From positions 3,968,001 through 4,032,000 of the forward strand of contig NZ_OY734020.1 of the NCBI RefSeq assembly GCF_963455295.1: 64,000 bases of DNA. The letters are read 5' to 3'. Of this stretch, positions 54,262 through 62,838 are shown in pieces. How positions within the stretch are numbered: position 1 is the stretch's first letter; each line of letters starts with the position of its first letter. Both the position numbers and the translations under genes were made by a program. Below the pieces are notes generated by a model, which saw only the letters and a program-made list of their open reading frames with translations, was not told the DNA's origin and did not search any database. The DNA comes from Candidatus Thiodiazotropha sp. CDECU1. GTDB lineage: Bacteria > Pseudomonadota > Gammaproteobacteria > Chromatiales > Chromatiaceae.

Positions 54262-55308
54262 TTAGCGCCTGCCGGATGGGTTCGCAGCCGGTGGTGTCAG
54301 ATGCGAATCATACCGTTCCATCAGATAGCAGAGACAATCCTGTCGAATGACGTTCAGGTCCTTGGTCAGCATGGAAGGCATCACCGAGCGATGCAGACAG
54401 AGCTGACCCTCCTCAATTGAGAAATAGTCACCCACCACCGCCTCTCCCTGTTCATCCCTGACATCCAGGACATCGAGTCCTACGCCATTGATCCAGCCGA
54501 AAAGGGTGCCGGCAGGCAGTTCGCGAAAATTGAGATGATCGATGTCGGGATCCAGCACGATATCACTCGCCTCCGGGGCAAAGCCGAAGCTGACACTCGG
54601 TGATATCTTGACCTGGGCCACGGTATGAAACAGATCGATATCGAGATGACTCACAGGATGCTGAGGATGCTCTGCCAGGTGCAGACAGGCCTCGAGATAG
54701 TCCCGCGCATGCTCTACACCATGGGCACTGCCGACCTTGCCACACTCCAGGGTTACCGAGGGGCAGAGATCCGCAAAGGCCATCGACTGCACCCCCTTGG
54801 GGCGCAAAAAATAGACCACGGTACGGGAAAACAGCAGCGCCAGATGAAAGAACTCGGTATCCAGCCGGTTGATGCAGGCGTAGTGGGGATTCAGGCCGGT
54901 GTTGTTATGTATGTCGACACTGGCAAAGGGCTTGCGCTCACGCATGCGCTCAACAACCTGTTGCATGATACGGTGTTCAGGTGTTTCTGCCACCTCACTA
55001 CCCCTCCAGATCCTGTTGTAGTCAGGCTGTCCGGGTAACAGCCGCAGCCCTTGGGCCGCCGCATCCACATTACCGATAAACAGGCTCAACGCCCGAGGCA
55101 GCTCCTTACCCCCTGCATAGCGGGTAAGCAGGGTGCGTATGGCCTCCCACCCGACTGTCTCATTGCCATGCATCAGCACAGACACAAACAGTGGTTCCTC
55201 TCTTCTCCCGGGGATATGGATCAGGCTCGGACCATTCAGTTGTTCGGCGAGCTGATTTGCCTCCAGCGCCAACAGATTTTCCGGTAGATGATCGAATTCC
55301 TGCAGCAT
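54262..55308 (-). CDS. Succinylglutamate desuccinylase/aspartoacylase-family zinc hydrolase
   Basis: The 348-residue enzyme has the zinc-binding HxxE pattern in LMHGNETVGWEAI, the third ligand histidine in SVDIHNNTGLNPHYAC and a glutamate in VTLECGKVGSAHG. This fits the AstE/aspartoacylase family. No arginine succinyltransferase genes are near, so AstE itself is not certain; a different N-acyl amino acid may be the substrate. It converges on lipA with 14 bases between the stops. Confidence 0.87.
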   Translation of the reverse strand: MLQEFDHLPENLLALEANQLAEQLNGPSLIHIPGRREEPLFVSVLMHGNETVGWEAIRTLLTRYAGGKELPRALSLFIGNVDAAAQGLRLLPGQPDYNRIWRGSEVAETPEHRIMQQVVERMRERKPFASVDIHNNTGLNPHYACINRLDTEFFHLALLFSRTVVYFLRPKGVQSMAFADLCPSVTLECGKVGSAHGVEHARDYLEACLHLAEHPQHPVSHLDIDLFHTVAQVKISPSVSFGFAPEASDIVLDPDIDHLNFRELPAGTLFGWINGVGLDVLDVRDEQGEAVVGDYFSIEEGQLCLHRSVMPSMLTKDLNVIRQDCLCYLMERYDSHLTPPAANPSGRR

Positions 55309-55407
55309 ACTTATAGTTTACCTGAATAGGACAGGGTAGCTCGCATTTCTCGCAACAATTGGTGCCACAAATTAGTCTACATCCAGAAACCGCGACTGTT
55401 GTACCCC

Positions 55408-55444
55408 CGGCGTCTGACGGTTGTCTTTCTCCGACGCCCCAACA
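55408..55444 (-). repeat. 37-nt dispersed repeat, copy 2
   Basis: The reverse complement matches 1244-1280 with 4 mismatches. In this copy GGCGTC and GACGCC pair perfectly around an 18-base loop. It lies in the 143-base gap between the aspartoacylase-like gene and the glutamate-cysteine ligase-like gene, just downstream of the latter. Confidence 0.7.
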
Positions 55445-55451
55445 AGAAAGA

Positions 55452-56873
55452 TTAATCCAACGGCCACTCATGCACCGGCTTACCACTCTCCTGCTGTTCC
55501 AGGTAGGCCTGTGTCAATGCTTGAAAATCCCTGCCGTGACGCGCCACCCATTGCCGCTGCCAGGTGGCGCCATTGATACCACGCACAACCCGTTGTTCAA
55601 TAATGCCCAACCAGTAGTCGATGGAGGCGGGCTCAATACCCAGGCTGCTCAATCCCTCTCTGGCCACAGCCAGCAGCTGATCCCGGATCAACTGTTCGGC
55701 ACTGCAGGTCTTCCAGTTGAACCAGAAAAACTCCGCTTGCAGACCCTGGCGTGCCGCATTGTAGAAGTTGCTTCGGGCACGGATAAATCCCATATCCTCT
55801 TCCGGCGATTTGTAACGTTCCGCCATGCCGGTCACCAAACCAAAATAAAACGCCGCATTGGCGATGGCATCTAGCACGCTGGGTCCAGCTGGCACCACTC
55901 GATGCTCGATCCTCAGATGGGGCTTGCCCCTGGCATCGAAACCGATCAGCGGACGGTTCCAACGCCAGATGGTACCGTTGTGCAGTCTCAGGTGGGAAAG
56001 ACTCTCCACTGCTTCATCCATCAACAGGGGTAGCAGTACCGGATAGCGCTTCAGATTGGCCTCAAAATTTTCCAGTATCGATTCATAGACATAACGGATG
56101 CCAAAACTGACTCTTTTGGTCAAATCCGAGGCCCCCACAGCGATCGATTGTTCAAACAGGGGGATGCGTGTCTCGTCCCATAGGTCGTGACCGAACAGAT
56201 AGGGGGCATTGGCACTCACGGCCACCATCGGCGCTGATGCAACTTTCGACAGGTTATAGAGCCTCGCCGCATGCCTTTCATCCACCTGTAAATGAATCTG
56301 AAACGAGGTTGCCGCCGACTCAAGCATGACATCGTGGTGTTGCAGATCCAGGGTTTCTCTACCCTCTATGTGGACTGACAAGGGTCTGCCGTGACGCAGT
56401 TTAAACACCTGGTCATTGAGGGCCTGGTAGCGGTTCAAAGGGGACATGTTATGCAGCGAAAGCGCCTCTTGCTGCAGGCTCGGCATGATGCCGATCATGC
56501 CCATTCTGGCACCCAAGGGATGGGCCAAACGGTTGCACTTATCCCAGACACACTGCAGCTCATCGGCCATTCGCTCAAATACATCACCCCGCAGCGGCCT
56601 GGCAGTACTGTTTATTTCAACGTTGAAGGTGGCCAGTTCAGGGACCACCAATGGCTCATCCAGCTTTTCCAACAAGGGCTGATTGAGCGGCGCCGGAGCC
56701 CCCTTCTCATCAAGCAGACAGGCCTCCAGTTCAAACCCCCCGATCGACCCTTCCGAGGCGAACACCCCCGCTTCAAACCACTCAGCAAGCAGCTCAGTCT
56801 CTCGCTTGAGACGGCGTTGAAACTCGGCAAAATCATCCGCAGAGAATTCACTCGAATCTATTTCCTGTCCCAT
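55452..56873 (-). CDS. Glutamate-cysteine ligase family protein (GCS2-type carboxylate-amine ligase)
   Basis: The 473-residue enzyme belongs to the GCS2 group, which makes gamma-glutamyl bonds with ATP. Recognisable blocks are GSIGGFELEACLLDEKG, ELATFNVEINSTARPL, SFQIHLQVDE and GKPHLRIEHRVVPAGPSVLDAI. Glutathione or a related thiol is the likely product in this organism, but the group also contains enzymes with other amines as acceptor. The downstream gap holds the dispersed repeat. Confidence 0.82.
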   Translation of the reverse strand: MGQEIDSSEFSADDFAEFQRRLKRETELLAEWFEAGVFASEGSIGGFELEACLLDEKGAPAPLNQPLLEKLDEPLVVPELATFNVEINSTARPLRGDVFERMADELQCVWDKCNRLAHPLGARMGMIGIMPSLQQEALSLHNMSPLNRYQALNDQVFKLRHGRPLSVHIEGRETLDLQHHDVMLESAATSFQIHLQVDERHAARLYNLSKVASAPMVAVSANAPYLFGHDLWDETRIPLFEQSIAVGASDLTKRVSFGIRYVYESILENFEANLKRYPVLLPLLMDEAVESLSHLRLHNGTIWRWNRPLIGFDARGKPHLRIEHRVVPAGPSVLDAIANAAFYFGLVTGMAERYKSPEEDMGFIRARSNFYNAARQGLQAEFFWFNWKTCSAEQLIRDQLLAVAREGLSSLGIEPASIDYWLGIIEQRVVRGINGATWQRQWVARHGRDFQALTQAYLEQQESGKPVHEWPLD

Positions 56874-56926
56874 GCCTTCTCCAATACCAAAACGCCTCTA
56901 TTGCACGTTGCATGCCGTCCTCAATT

Positions 56927-57613
56927 TCACGATTCATTGCTGGCACCCCTAGCGTGCTGCAGGATGAGTTGCTGTAACTGTGACAATCGCTGAGGTGTAC
57001 CTATATCCATCCACACCCCGCGGAAATACTCTCCTGATACCAAACCACGCTGCATGGCATCCCTCAGCAGAGGTGCCAATGGAAATGCGCTGGGGCTGCA
57101 GGATGCGAACAGTCGCGGATGATAGACGCCGATACCGCTGAAGGTCAGCCGTCTCTCCCCGCCCTGGCTCACCCGACCCTGTTGCAGATGAAAATCCCCC
57201 TGTTGATGGTGATCGGGGTTCGGCACCAGCACCAGATGGGCCATATCTCCCTGTTTCAAGGTTAGCTGTGAATAATCCAAATCACACCAGATGTCTGCAT
57301 TGACCACCAAAAAGGGCTCATCCCCCAACAAGGGAAGTGCATGATAGATGCCCCCGCCTGTTTCCAATGCCACCGCCTCGGGTGAGTAACGTATCTCAAC
57401 ACCCCAGGCGCTTCCGTCACCCAGCTCAGATTCGATCATCTCGCCCAAATGGGCATGATTGATAATCAGCTCGCGATAACCCGCCTCTGCAAGCCTTTCG
57501 ATATGGTGCACGATCAAGGGCTTGCCGGCGACCGGCAGGAGTGGTTTAGGCAGCTTATCGGTCATGGGCCGCATGCGCTCGCCACGCCCAGCAGCCAGTA
57601 TCATGGCTTTCAT
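56927..57613 (-). CDS. murU: NDP-sugar nucleotidyltransferase, MurU-like
   Basis: The 228-residue protein has the nucleotidyltransferase signature MKAMILAAGRGERMRPMTDK, followed by PKPLLPVAGKPLIVHHIE and VVNADIWCDLD. Size and sequence fit N-acetylmuramate-1-phosphate uridylyltransferase (MurU) of the cell-wall recycling route in pseudomonads and relatives. The usual neighbour amgK is not recognised nearby, so the symbol is tentative. Confidence 0.75.
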   Translation of the reverse strand: MKAMILAAGRGERMRPMTDKLPKPLLPVAGKPLIVHHIERLAEAGYRELIINHAHLGEMIESELGDGSAWGVEIRYSPEAVALETGGGIYHALPLLGDEPFLVVNADIWCDLDYSQLTLKQGDMAHLVLVPNPDHHQQGDFHLQQGRVSQGGERRLTFSGIGVYHPRLFASCSPSAFPLAPLLRDAMQRGLVSGEYFRGVWMDIGTPQRLSQLQQLILQHARGASNES

Positions 57614-58033
57614 TTTTTATTTAAGAGGTCGATTGCTTTAGCAACAATGTAACCGGTTCTTCTGATAAACGCATCCTGGAAACACAACCTCTATGTATAA
57701 AGACTATAGCGGAATGAATGATCCATGCGCCAGCGACACTGTCCGATATGCAGATTGGAGTCATGTTTAACGGGAAACCAATAACTGGTAGCACTGTAGG
57801 GTGGGGCCCTGCCCCACCAATTTACTAGCCCACACGCTGACCGCTGGCCGCTGGAACAATAATCGAATTATCCGGAGAATTCGGTCGGGCTGGGCCCCAC
57901 CCTGCCCGCTGACAGATGGGTGTGGAGGCGGTCTTTGGCTAGAGGGTGATTTGTTATTCACCGATGATAAAATAGATTGCTTTCAGGGTTCCAAGCGTAC
58001 CCTTGATCAAGGTGCGGTAAGACGCGCCCTACG
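57614..58033. other. Intergenic region between rho and the murU-like gene
   Basis: This 420-base stretch contains the palindromic repeat at 57798-57903 and no gene. The sequence near 58020, next to the rho stop, has a short GC-rich block without a clear terminator. Confidence 0.5.
57798..57903. repeat. Palindromic repeat element with 12-bp inverted termini
   Basis: AGGGTGGGGCCC (57798-57809) and GGGCCCCACCCT (57892-57903) are perfect inverted repeats 82 bases apart. The left end also forms a local hairpin (GGTGGGG with CCCCACC to 57818). The unit of 106 bp has no coding frame. This is the form of a small palindromic or MITE-like repeat common in proteobacteria. Confidence 0.6.
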
Positions 58034-59290
58034 CTAGCCCTTCATGGCATCGAAAAATTCGTCGTTGGTCTTACTCACCTTCAACTTGTCGTAGAGAAAC
58101 TCCATGGCGGCAAGTTCATCCATGGGGTGGAGGATCTTGCGCAGAATCCACATCTTCTGCAACTCATCCGGCTTCATCAGCAACTCCTCGCGACGGGTGC
58201 CGGAACGATTGATATTGATCGCCGGGAAGATGCGTTTCTCGGCAATACGCCGGTCCAGATGGACCTCCATGTTGCCTGTACCCTTGAACTCTTCGTAGAT
58301 AACGTCATCCATGCGTGATCCCGTATCCACCAGGGCGGTGGCCAGGATCGTCAGGGATCCACCCTCTTCCACATTCCGCGCGGCACCGAAGAAGCGTTTC
58401 GGCCGGTGCAGTGCATTGGCGTCGACACCACCGGTCAGGACCTTGCCCGAGGAGGGCACGACTGTATTATAGGCCCGGGCAAGTCGAGTGATCGAATCCA
58501 GCAGGATCACCACATCATGTTTGTGCTCGACCAGTCGTTTGGCCTTTTCGATGACCATTTCAGCGACCTGCACATGCCTGGTTGCGGGCTCGTCGAAGGT
58601 ACTGGATATCACCTCGCCCCTCACCGAACGCGCCATTTCGGTCACCTCTTCCGGACGTTCGTCGATGAGCAACACCATGACGTAACATTCGGGATGGTTA
58701 TGGGTAATCGACTGGGCGATATTCTGTAACATCATGGTCTTACCCGCCTTCGGTGGCGATACGATCAGACCGCGCTGCCCCTTACCGATGGGGGCGCAGA
58801 GATCGATGGTACGAGCGGTGATATCCTCGGTACTGCCGTTGCCTATCTCCAGGTGAAAACGCTTGTTGGCAAACAGGGGGGTAAAGTTTTCGAATAGAAT
58901 CTTGCTCTTGGCGTTTTCCGGTTTGTCGTAGTTGATCTCATCAACCTTGAGCAATGCAAAGTAGCGTTCACCATCCTTAGGTGGCCGAATCTTGCCTGAA
59001 ATTGTATCGCCGGTACGCAGGCTAAAGCGCCGGATTTGACTTGGAGAGACATAGATATCATCAGGACCGGCAAGATAGGAACTATCTGCGGATCGAAGAA
59101 AACCGAATCCATCCTGCAGGATCTCCAATACACCATCACCAAAAATACTTTCGCCTTTTTTTGCATGCGCCTTGAGAATCGCAAATATCAGATCCTGCTT
59201 TCGGGTCCGTGCCATTCCCTCGATTTTCATTTCGGTGGCGAGCTGAGCCAGATCGGCTACCGGCTTTTTCTTGAGTTCAGTGAGATTCAT
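58034..59290 (-). CDS. rho: Transcription termination factor Rho
   Basis: The 418-residue RNA helicase starts [20 protein letters not shown]. It shows the RNA-binding cold-shock-like part ([29 protein letters not shown]), Walker [18 protein letters not shown], Walker [17 protein letters not shown] and the Q/R-loop areas. It ends transcription of many RNAs. It lies 172 bases from trxA on the same strand, the usual gammaproteobacterial order. Confidence 0.98.
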   Translation of the reverse strand: MNLTELKKKPVADLAQLATEMKIEGMARTRKQDLIFAILKAHAKKGESIFGDGVLEILQDGFGFLRSADSSYLAGPDDIYVSPSQIRRFSLRTGDTISGKIRPPKDGERYFALLKVDEINYDKPENAKSKILFENFTPLFANKRFHLEIGNGSTEDITARTIDLCAPIGKGQRGLIVSPPKAGKTMMLQNIAQSITHNHPECYVMVLLIDERPEEVTEMARSVRGEVISSTFDEPATRHVQVAEMVIEKAKRLVEHKHDVVILLDSITRLARAYNTVVPSSGKVLTGGVDANALHRPKRFFGAARNVEEGGSLTILATALVDTGSRMDDVIYEEFKGTGNMEVHLDRRIAEKRIFPAININRSGTRREELLMKPDELQKMWILRKILHPMDELAAMEFLYDKLKVSKTNDEFFDAMKG

Positions 59291-59462
59291 AATTTTTCAA
59301 GGGTTGTTATGTTTGGGAAATTGTTTGAAGGGAGTTCAGCCACACCGGGCAATTTGAGATTATTGGTTGATTCGCTATTCAGGCGCTACCAGAACGAAAC
59401 GAGATGGTCCACAGAGAACTGTGCTTGGCAGACAGCGATGGCACGTCCGGCGCCTGAGATTG

Positions 59463-59789
59463 TTAAAGGTTACTATCGATAAATGCCACTAGCTGTGATT
59501 TTGAGACAGCGCCCACTTTCGTTGCCTCCACTTCACCATCTTTAAACAGCATTAACGTAGGAATTCCACGAATACCGTAGCGGGGTGGTGTGTTGGGATT
59601 CTCGTCAATGTTCAACTTGACCACTTTCAATTTGCCATCGTACTCAGTGGCAATGTCATCCAGCACCGGTGCAATCATCTTGCAAGGACCGCACCATTCG
59701 GCCCAGTAGTCGATCAGCACAGGCTGATTTGACTGAAGCACTACCGATTCAAAGGAATCGTCTGTTACATGAACAATCTGTTCACTCAT
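59463..59789 (-). CDS. trxA: Thioredoxin 1
   Basis: The 108-residue protein has the active site [13 protein letters not shown] and the cis-proline region [14 protein letters not shown]. It reduces cytoplasmic protein disulfides. It is upstream of rho on the same strand. Confidence 0.97.
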   Translation of the reverse strand: MSEQIVHVTDDSFESVVLQSNQPVLIDYWAEWCGPCKMIAPVLDDIATEYDGKLKVVKLNIDENPNTPPRYGIRGIPTLMLFKDGEVEATKVGAVSKSQLVAFIDSNL

Positions 59790-60013
59790 AGATTGAGGCT
59801 CTCCAACTGAATGATCGGGGATTGCTGTGCGGAATCATCCCGCATTTTAATATCTCGTTATGAATCCAGAAGGGCACCGTGAGACAAGCTTTCAAGACAA
59901 ATCGAGGGGGGCATCTGGATAGGACTGATTATTCAATCCCAAATTTGATCATATTTCAAGACCTAATTATATAAAAAAACAGCAACTAATCCACTACATT
60001 CTTTTTTTATGAC
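59790..60013. other. Gap between mlaB and trxA
   Basis: About 220 bases with an AT-rich segment near 59940-60010 and no gene. It must hold the trxA promoter and the end of the mla transcript, but neither is clear by eye. Confidence 0.4.
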
Positions 60014-60316
60014 TCAGGTACACCCATCCAACAGGGATTCAACCTGGCACAGACGAGCAATGGAGAGCATCGATTCCGGTACACCGGTGAATACAATCTT
60101 GGCATTTCGCTCGGATGCTTGCGCCATCCATTCCAGCACCAGCGCCAATCCTGCACTATCTGCATGATCGACCTGGGAGAGATCGACCTCCAGCTCTTCA
60201 AGCGTAGAAAAGAGTTCATAGGAGCGGTGCAACAGTCCATTGACACTGGAAAAGGTCATATCTCCCTGAACATGGAAACGGAAGGCTCCATCCCGTTCAA
60301 CTTTAGTGATACTCAT
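60014..60316 (-). CDS. mlaB: STAS-domain protein MlaB
   Basis: The 100-residue protein has a STAS fold with the conserved DHADSAGLALVLEWM segment around the regulatory serine or threonine. MlaB is the cytoplasmic partner of the MlaFE complex. It directly follows mlaD with 3 bases between, where mlaC would normally sit. Confidence 0.88.
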   Translation of the reverse strand: MSITKVERDGAFRFHVQGDMTFSSVNGLLHRSYELFSTLEELEVDLSQVDHADSAGLALVLEWMAQASERNAKIVFTGVPESMLSIARLCQVESLLDGCT

Positions 60317-60319
60317 AGG

Positions 60320-60802
60320 TTATAAATCATCCTTGATAGCGTTTTCTTCCGCCTTACTGAACAGAAACTGACCGATTATCTCTTCCAATACCAGGGCAGA
60401 TTGGGTCAGCATCAATTCACTGCCCCCCTGCAGACTCTCCAGACTCCCCCCGGGATCGAGCCCGATATATTGCTCACCCAGCAGTCCGGAGGTGTAGATC
60501 TTGGCGATACTGTCATCCGGAATCTTACTATATGCCGGATCGATAGACATGGTAACCACCGCTTCAAAGCTCTCCTGGTCATAATCGATATCGACCACCC
60601 GGCCGATTCGCACCCCAGCCATGGAGACTTGTGATCTCACCTTGAGCCCGCCGATATTGTCGAACCGTGCTTTGATTTCATAGCCTTCGCTGGCACTTAT
60701 GCTGGCCAGATTACTCACCTGCATGGCGAGAAAGAACAGCGCTACCAGTCCAGCTGCCATGAAGGCGCCAACGGTAATCTCCAATCCTCTTGTATTCATC
60801 AC
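60320..60802 (-). CDS. mlaD: Phospholipid transport MCE protein MlaD
   Basis: The 160-residue protein has an N-terminal membrane helix and one MCE domain (YEIKARFDNIGGLKVRSQVSMAGVRIGRVVDIDY, LLGEQYIGLDPGG). It forms the hexameric ring in the periplasm through which lipids move. Its ATG overlaps the end of mlaE by one base. Confidence 0.94.
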   Translation of the reverse strand: MMNTRGLEITVGAFMAAGLVALFFLAMQVSNLASISASEGYEIKARFDNIGGLKVRSQVSMAGVRIGRVVDIDYDQESFEAVVTMSIDPAYSKIPDDSIAKIYTSGLLGEQYIGLDPGGSLESLQGGSELMLTQSALVLEEIIGQFLFSKAEENAIKDDL

Positions 60803-61581
60803 TATTCTCCGAACATCAGTGCCGTTAAAACGAAATCCAGCACCAGTACCGCCAACGCGGAATGGACCACGGTACGCGTGGTCGATTGACTGACACCGGC
60901 TGAAGTGGGGATGGTGTCATATCCCTGAAACAGGGCGATCCAGGTACAGACAAAGCCGAACACCAGACTCTTGATTACCCCATTGATGATATCCTCGTTC
61001 CAGTCGATCTTGGCCTGCATCTGGCTCCAGAAGGCACCCTCGTCAACCCCCAGCAGCCCCACGCTGACAAAGAAGCCGCCGATGATACCTACCGCGCTGA
61101 ACATCGCGGCGAGTAACGGCATCGAGATAAATCCGGCATAAAACCGTGGCGACAGGATGCGGCGAATGGGATCCACCGCCATCATCTCCAGGCCGGAGAG
61201 CTGCTCGGTGGCCTTCATCAGACCAATCTCCGCGGTGAGGGCGGAACCGGCGCGTCCGGCGAACAGCAGGGCGGTAACCACAGGGCCCAATTCCCGCACC
61301 AGGGAAGCGGCGACCATCACCCCGAGACTGTCTTCTGCGGCAAACTGGGACAACACATAATAGCCCTGCAACCCGAGCACCATGCCGACGAACAGACCGG
61401 AGACAACGATTATCGTGGTGGTTCGCACACCGATACTCTGCAGTTGTGCGATCAGCAGTCCCAATCTTGGCAGCAGACTGGTGAGCCCCGCAAGGATCTG
61501 GATCAGCAACAGATGGCCGCGTCCAAGACGTTCCATCGCCGCCAGTCCCAGGCGGCCAAAGCGTGCCAGGGTATCGAGCAC
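60802..61581 (-). CDS. mlaE: Phospholipid ABC transporter permease MlaE
   Basis: The 259-residue permease of the MlaE family has the conserved [24 protein letters not shown] and [29 protein letters not shown] blocks and about five helices. It works with MlaF ATPase and MlaD to move phospholipids between the inner membrane and the periplasmic ring. It overlaps mlaF by one base. Confidence 0.95.
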   Translation of the reverse strand: MLDTLARFGRLGLAAMERLGRGHLLLIQILAGLTSLLPRLGLLIAQLQSIGVRTTTIIVVSGLFVGMVLGLQGYYVLSQFAAEDSLGVMVAASLVRELGPVVTALLFAGRAGSALTAEIGLMKATEQLSGLEMMAVDPIRRILSPRFYAGFISMPLLAAMFSAVGIIGGFFVSVGLLGVDEGAFWSQMQAKIDWNEDIINGVIKSLVFGFVCTWIALFQGYDTIPTSAGVSQSTTRTVVHSALAVLVLDFVLTALMFGE

Positions 61582-62396
61582 TATCTCGCCCCCCGCATAC
61601 TCAGCAGATCATCATTCAGTGCCGGTGCTGCATAGTGAAAATGTACCGGACCATCGGGCAGCCCCCCCATGAACTGCTTGACCGCGGGGGATTGGGATAC
61701 ACCCAGGGCCTCCGGGGTGCCGGACTCGATCACCTTGCCCCCGGATAATACATAGATCATATCGGATATGCCTGCGGTCTCCTCCACATCGTGGGAGACC
61801 AGGACGCTGGTGAGCCGCGCCGCATCGTTAAGGCGCCGTACCAACTGCGCCAGAACCCCCATCGAGATCGGATCCTGGCCGGTAAAGGGCTCATCATACA
61901 TCACCATCATCGGGTCGAGAGAGATGGCCCGGGCCAGGGCCACCCGGCGCGCCATGCCGCCGGAGAGTTCGGAGGGCATCAGATCCCGGGCACCTCTCAG
62001 GCCGACCGCCTCCAACTTCATCAGCACCAGACGTCTGATCATCGACTCCGGTAGGTCGGTATGTTCCCGCAGCGGATAAGCCACGTTGTCATAGACAGTG
62101 AGGTCGGTGAGCAGGGCGCCGCTCTGAAACAGCATCCCCATGCGCATGCGCAACCGATAGAGCTCCCTGCGGGAGAGCTTGTGGACATCCTGCCCATCCA
62201 CTTCGATGCTGCCCAGGCTGGGGCGCAACTGCCCCCCGATCAGTTTCAGCAGGGTGGTCTTGCCGGTGCCGCTGGGCCCCATGATGGCGGTCACCTTGCC
62301 ATGGGGGATATCGATATCCACGCCGTTGAAGATGACCCTGTCGCCATGGGAAAAGTGCAGATTACGGATTTTGACCAGTGGTTCGTTACTGTTCAC
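61581..62396 (-). CDS. mlaF: Phospholipid ABC transporter ATPase MlaF
   Basis: The 271-residue ATPase has Walker [10 protein letters not shown], signature [14 protein letters not shown], Walker [14 protein letters not shown] and VSHDVEE. It is the first gene of the mlaFEDB operon and powers lipid transport for outer-membrane asymmetry. Confidence 0.95.
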   Translation of the reverse strand: MNSNEPLVKIRNLHFSHGDRVIFNGVDIDIPHGKVTAIMGPSGTGKTTLLKLIGGQLRPSLGSIEVDGQDVHKLSRRELYRLRMRMGMLFQSGALLTDLTVYDNVAYPLREHTDLPESMIRRLVLMKLEAVGLRGARDLMPSELSGGMARRVALARAISLDPMMVMYDEPFTGQDPISMGVLAQLVRRLNDAARLTSVLVSHDVEETAGISDMIYVLSGGKVIESGTPEALGVSQSPAVKQFMGGLPDGPVHFHYAAPALNDDLLSMRGAR

Positions 62397-62838
62397 TTTA
62401 CCCTTCTGACTGGAGGTCCCTGTGGATGGGGGAAGATCGGGGCATTGTGGCTGCGAGATGGAGGGGCGTCAAGGGATGGCTTGCCAATACAATAGGTAAC
62501 TGAGATACCAGTCAGGCTTTTGCAGGTGAGTGAAATCAAGTGGCATTTACATAGGGTAAGGATATGACGGAGAAAAAACTCAGGTATTAATCTACTACAG
62601 CCTGCTATGAAGGGGGTAGCAATACACCCCACTATTATTCAGAACAACCACTATGTAGATTATTTATTATCAATTTTTGAAGAATAGAGGTTGTTACGAA
62701 CAGCACAGACCCATTCATGCTTCATGGAGGCTTCATCATTTCCTACATCCCTGTAGGTCAAATGAAGAAAATAGAAAGCTGTATTTCCTGTTAAAGTGCT
62801 CTGATCATCCCAAGGACAGCCCTAATCAGGGCTTAACA
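62397..62838. other. Intergenic region upstream of mlaF
   Basis: A 442-base gap. Close to its left end are the promoter sequences needed for mlaF, not assignable by eye. A palindrome (AGCCCTAATCAGGGCT, about 62819-62834) just after the stop codon of the Ig-like gene may be a weak terminator. No gene is supported. Confidence 0.45.
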
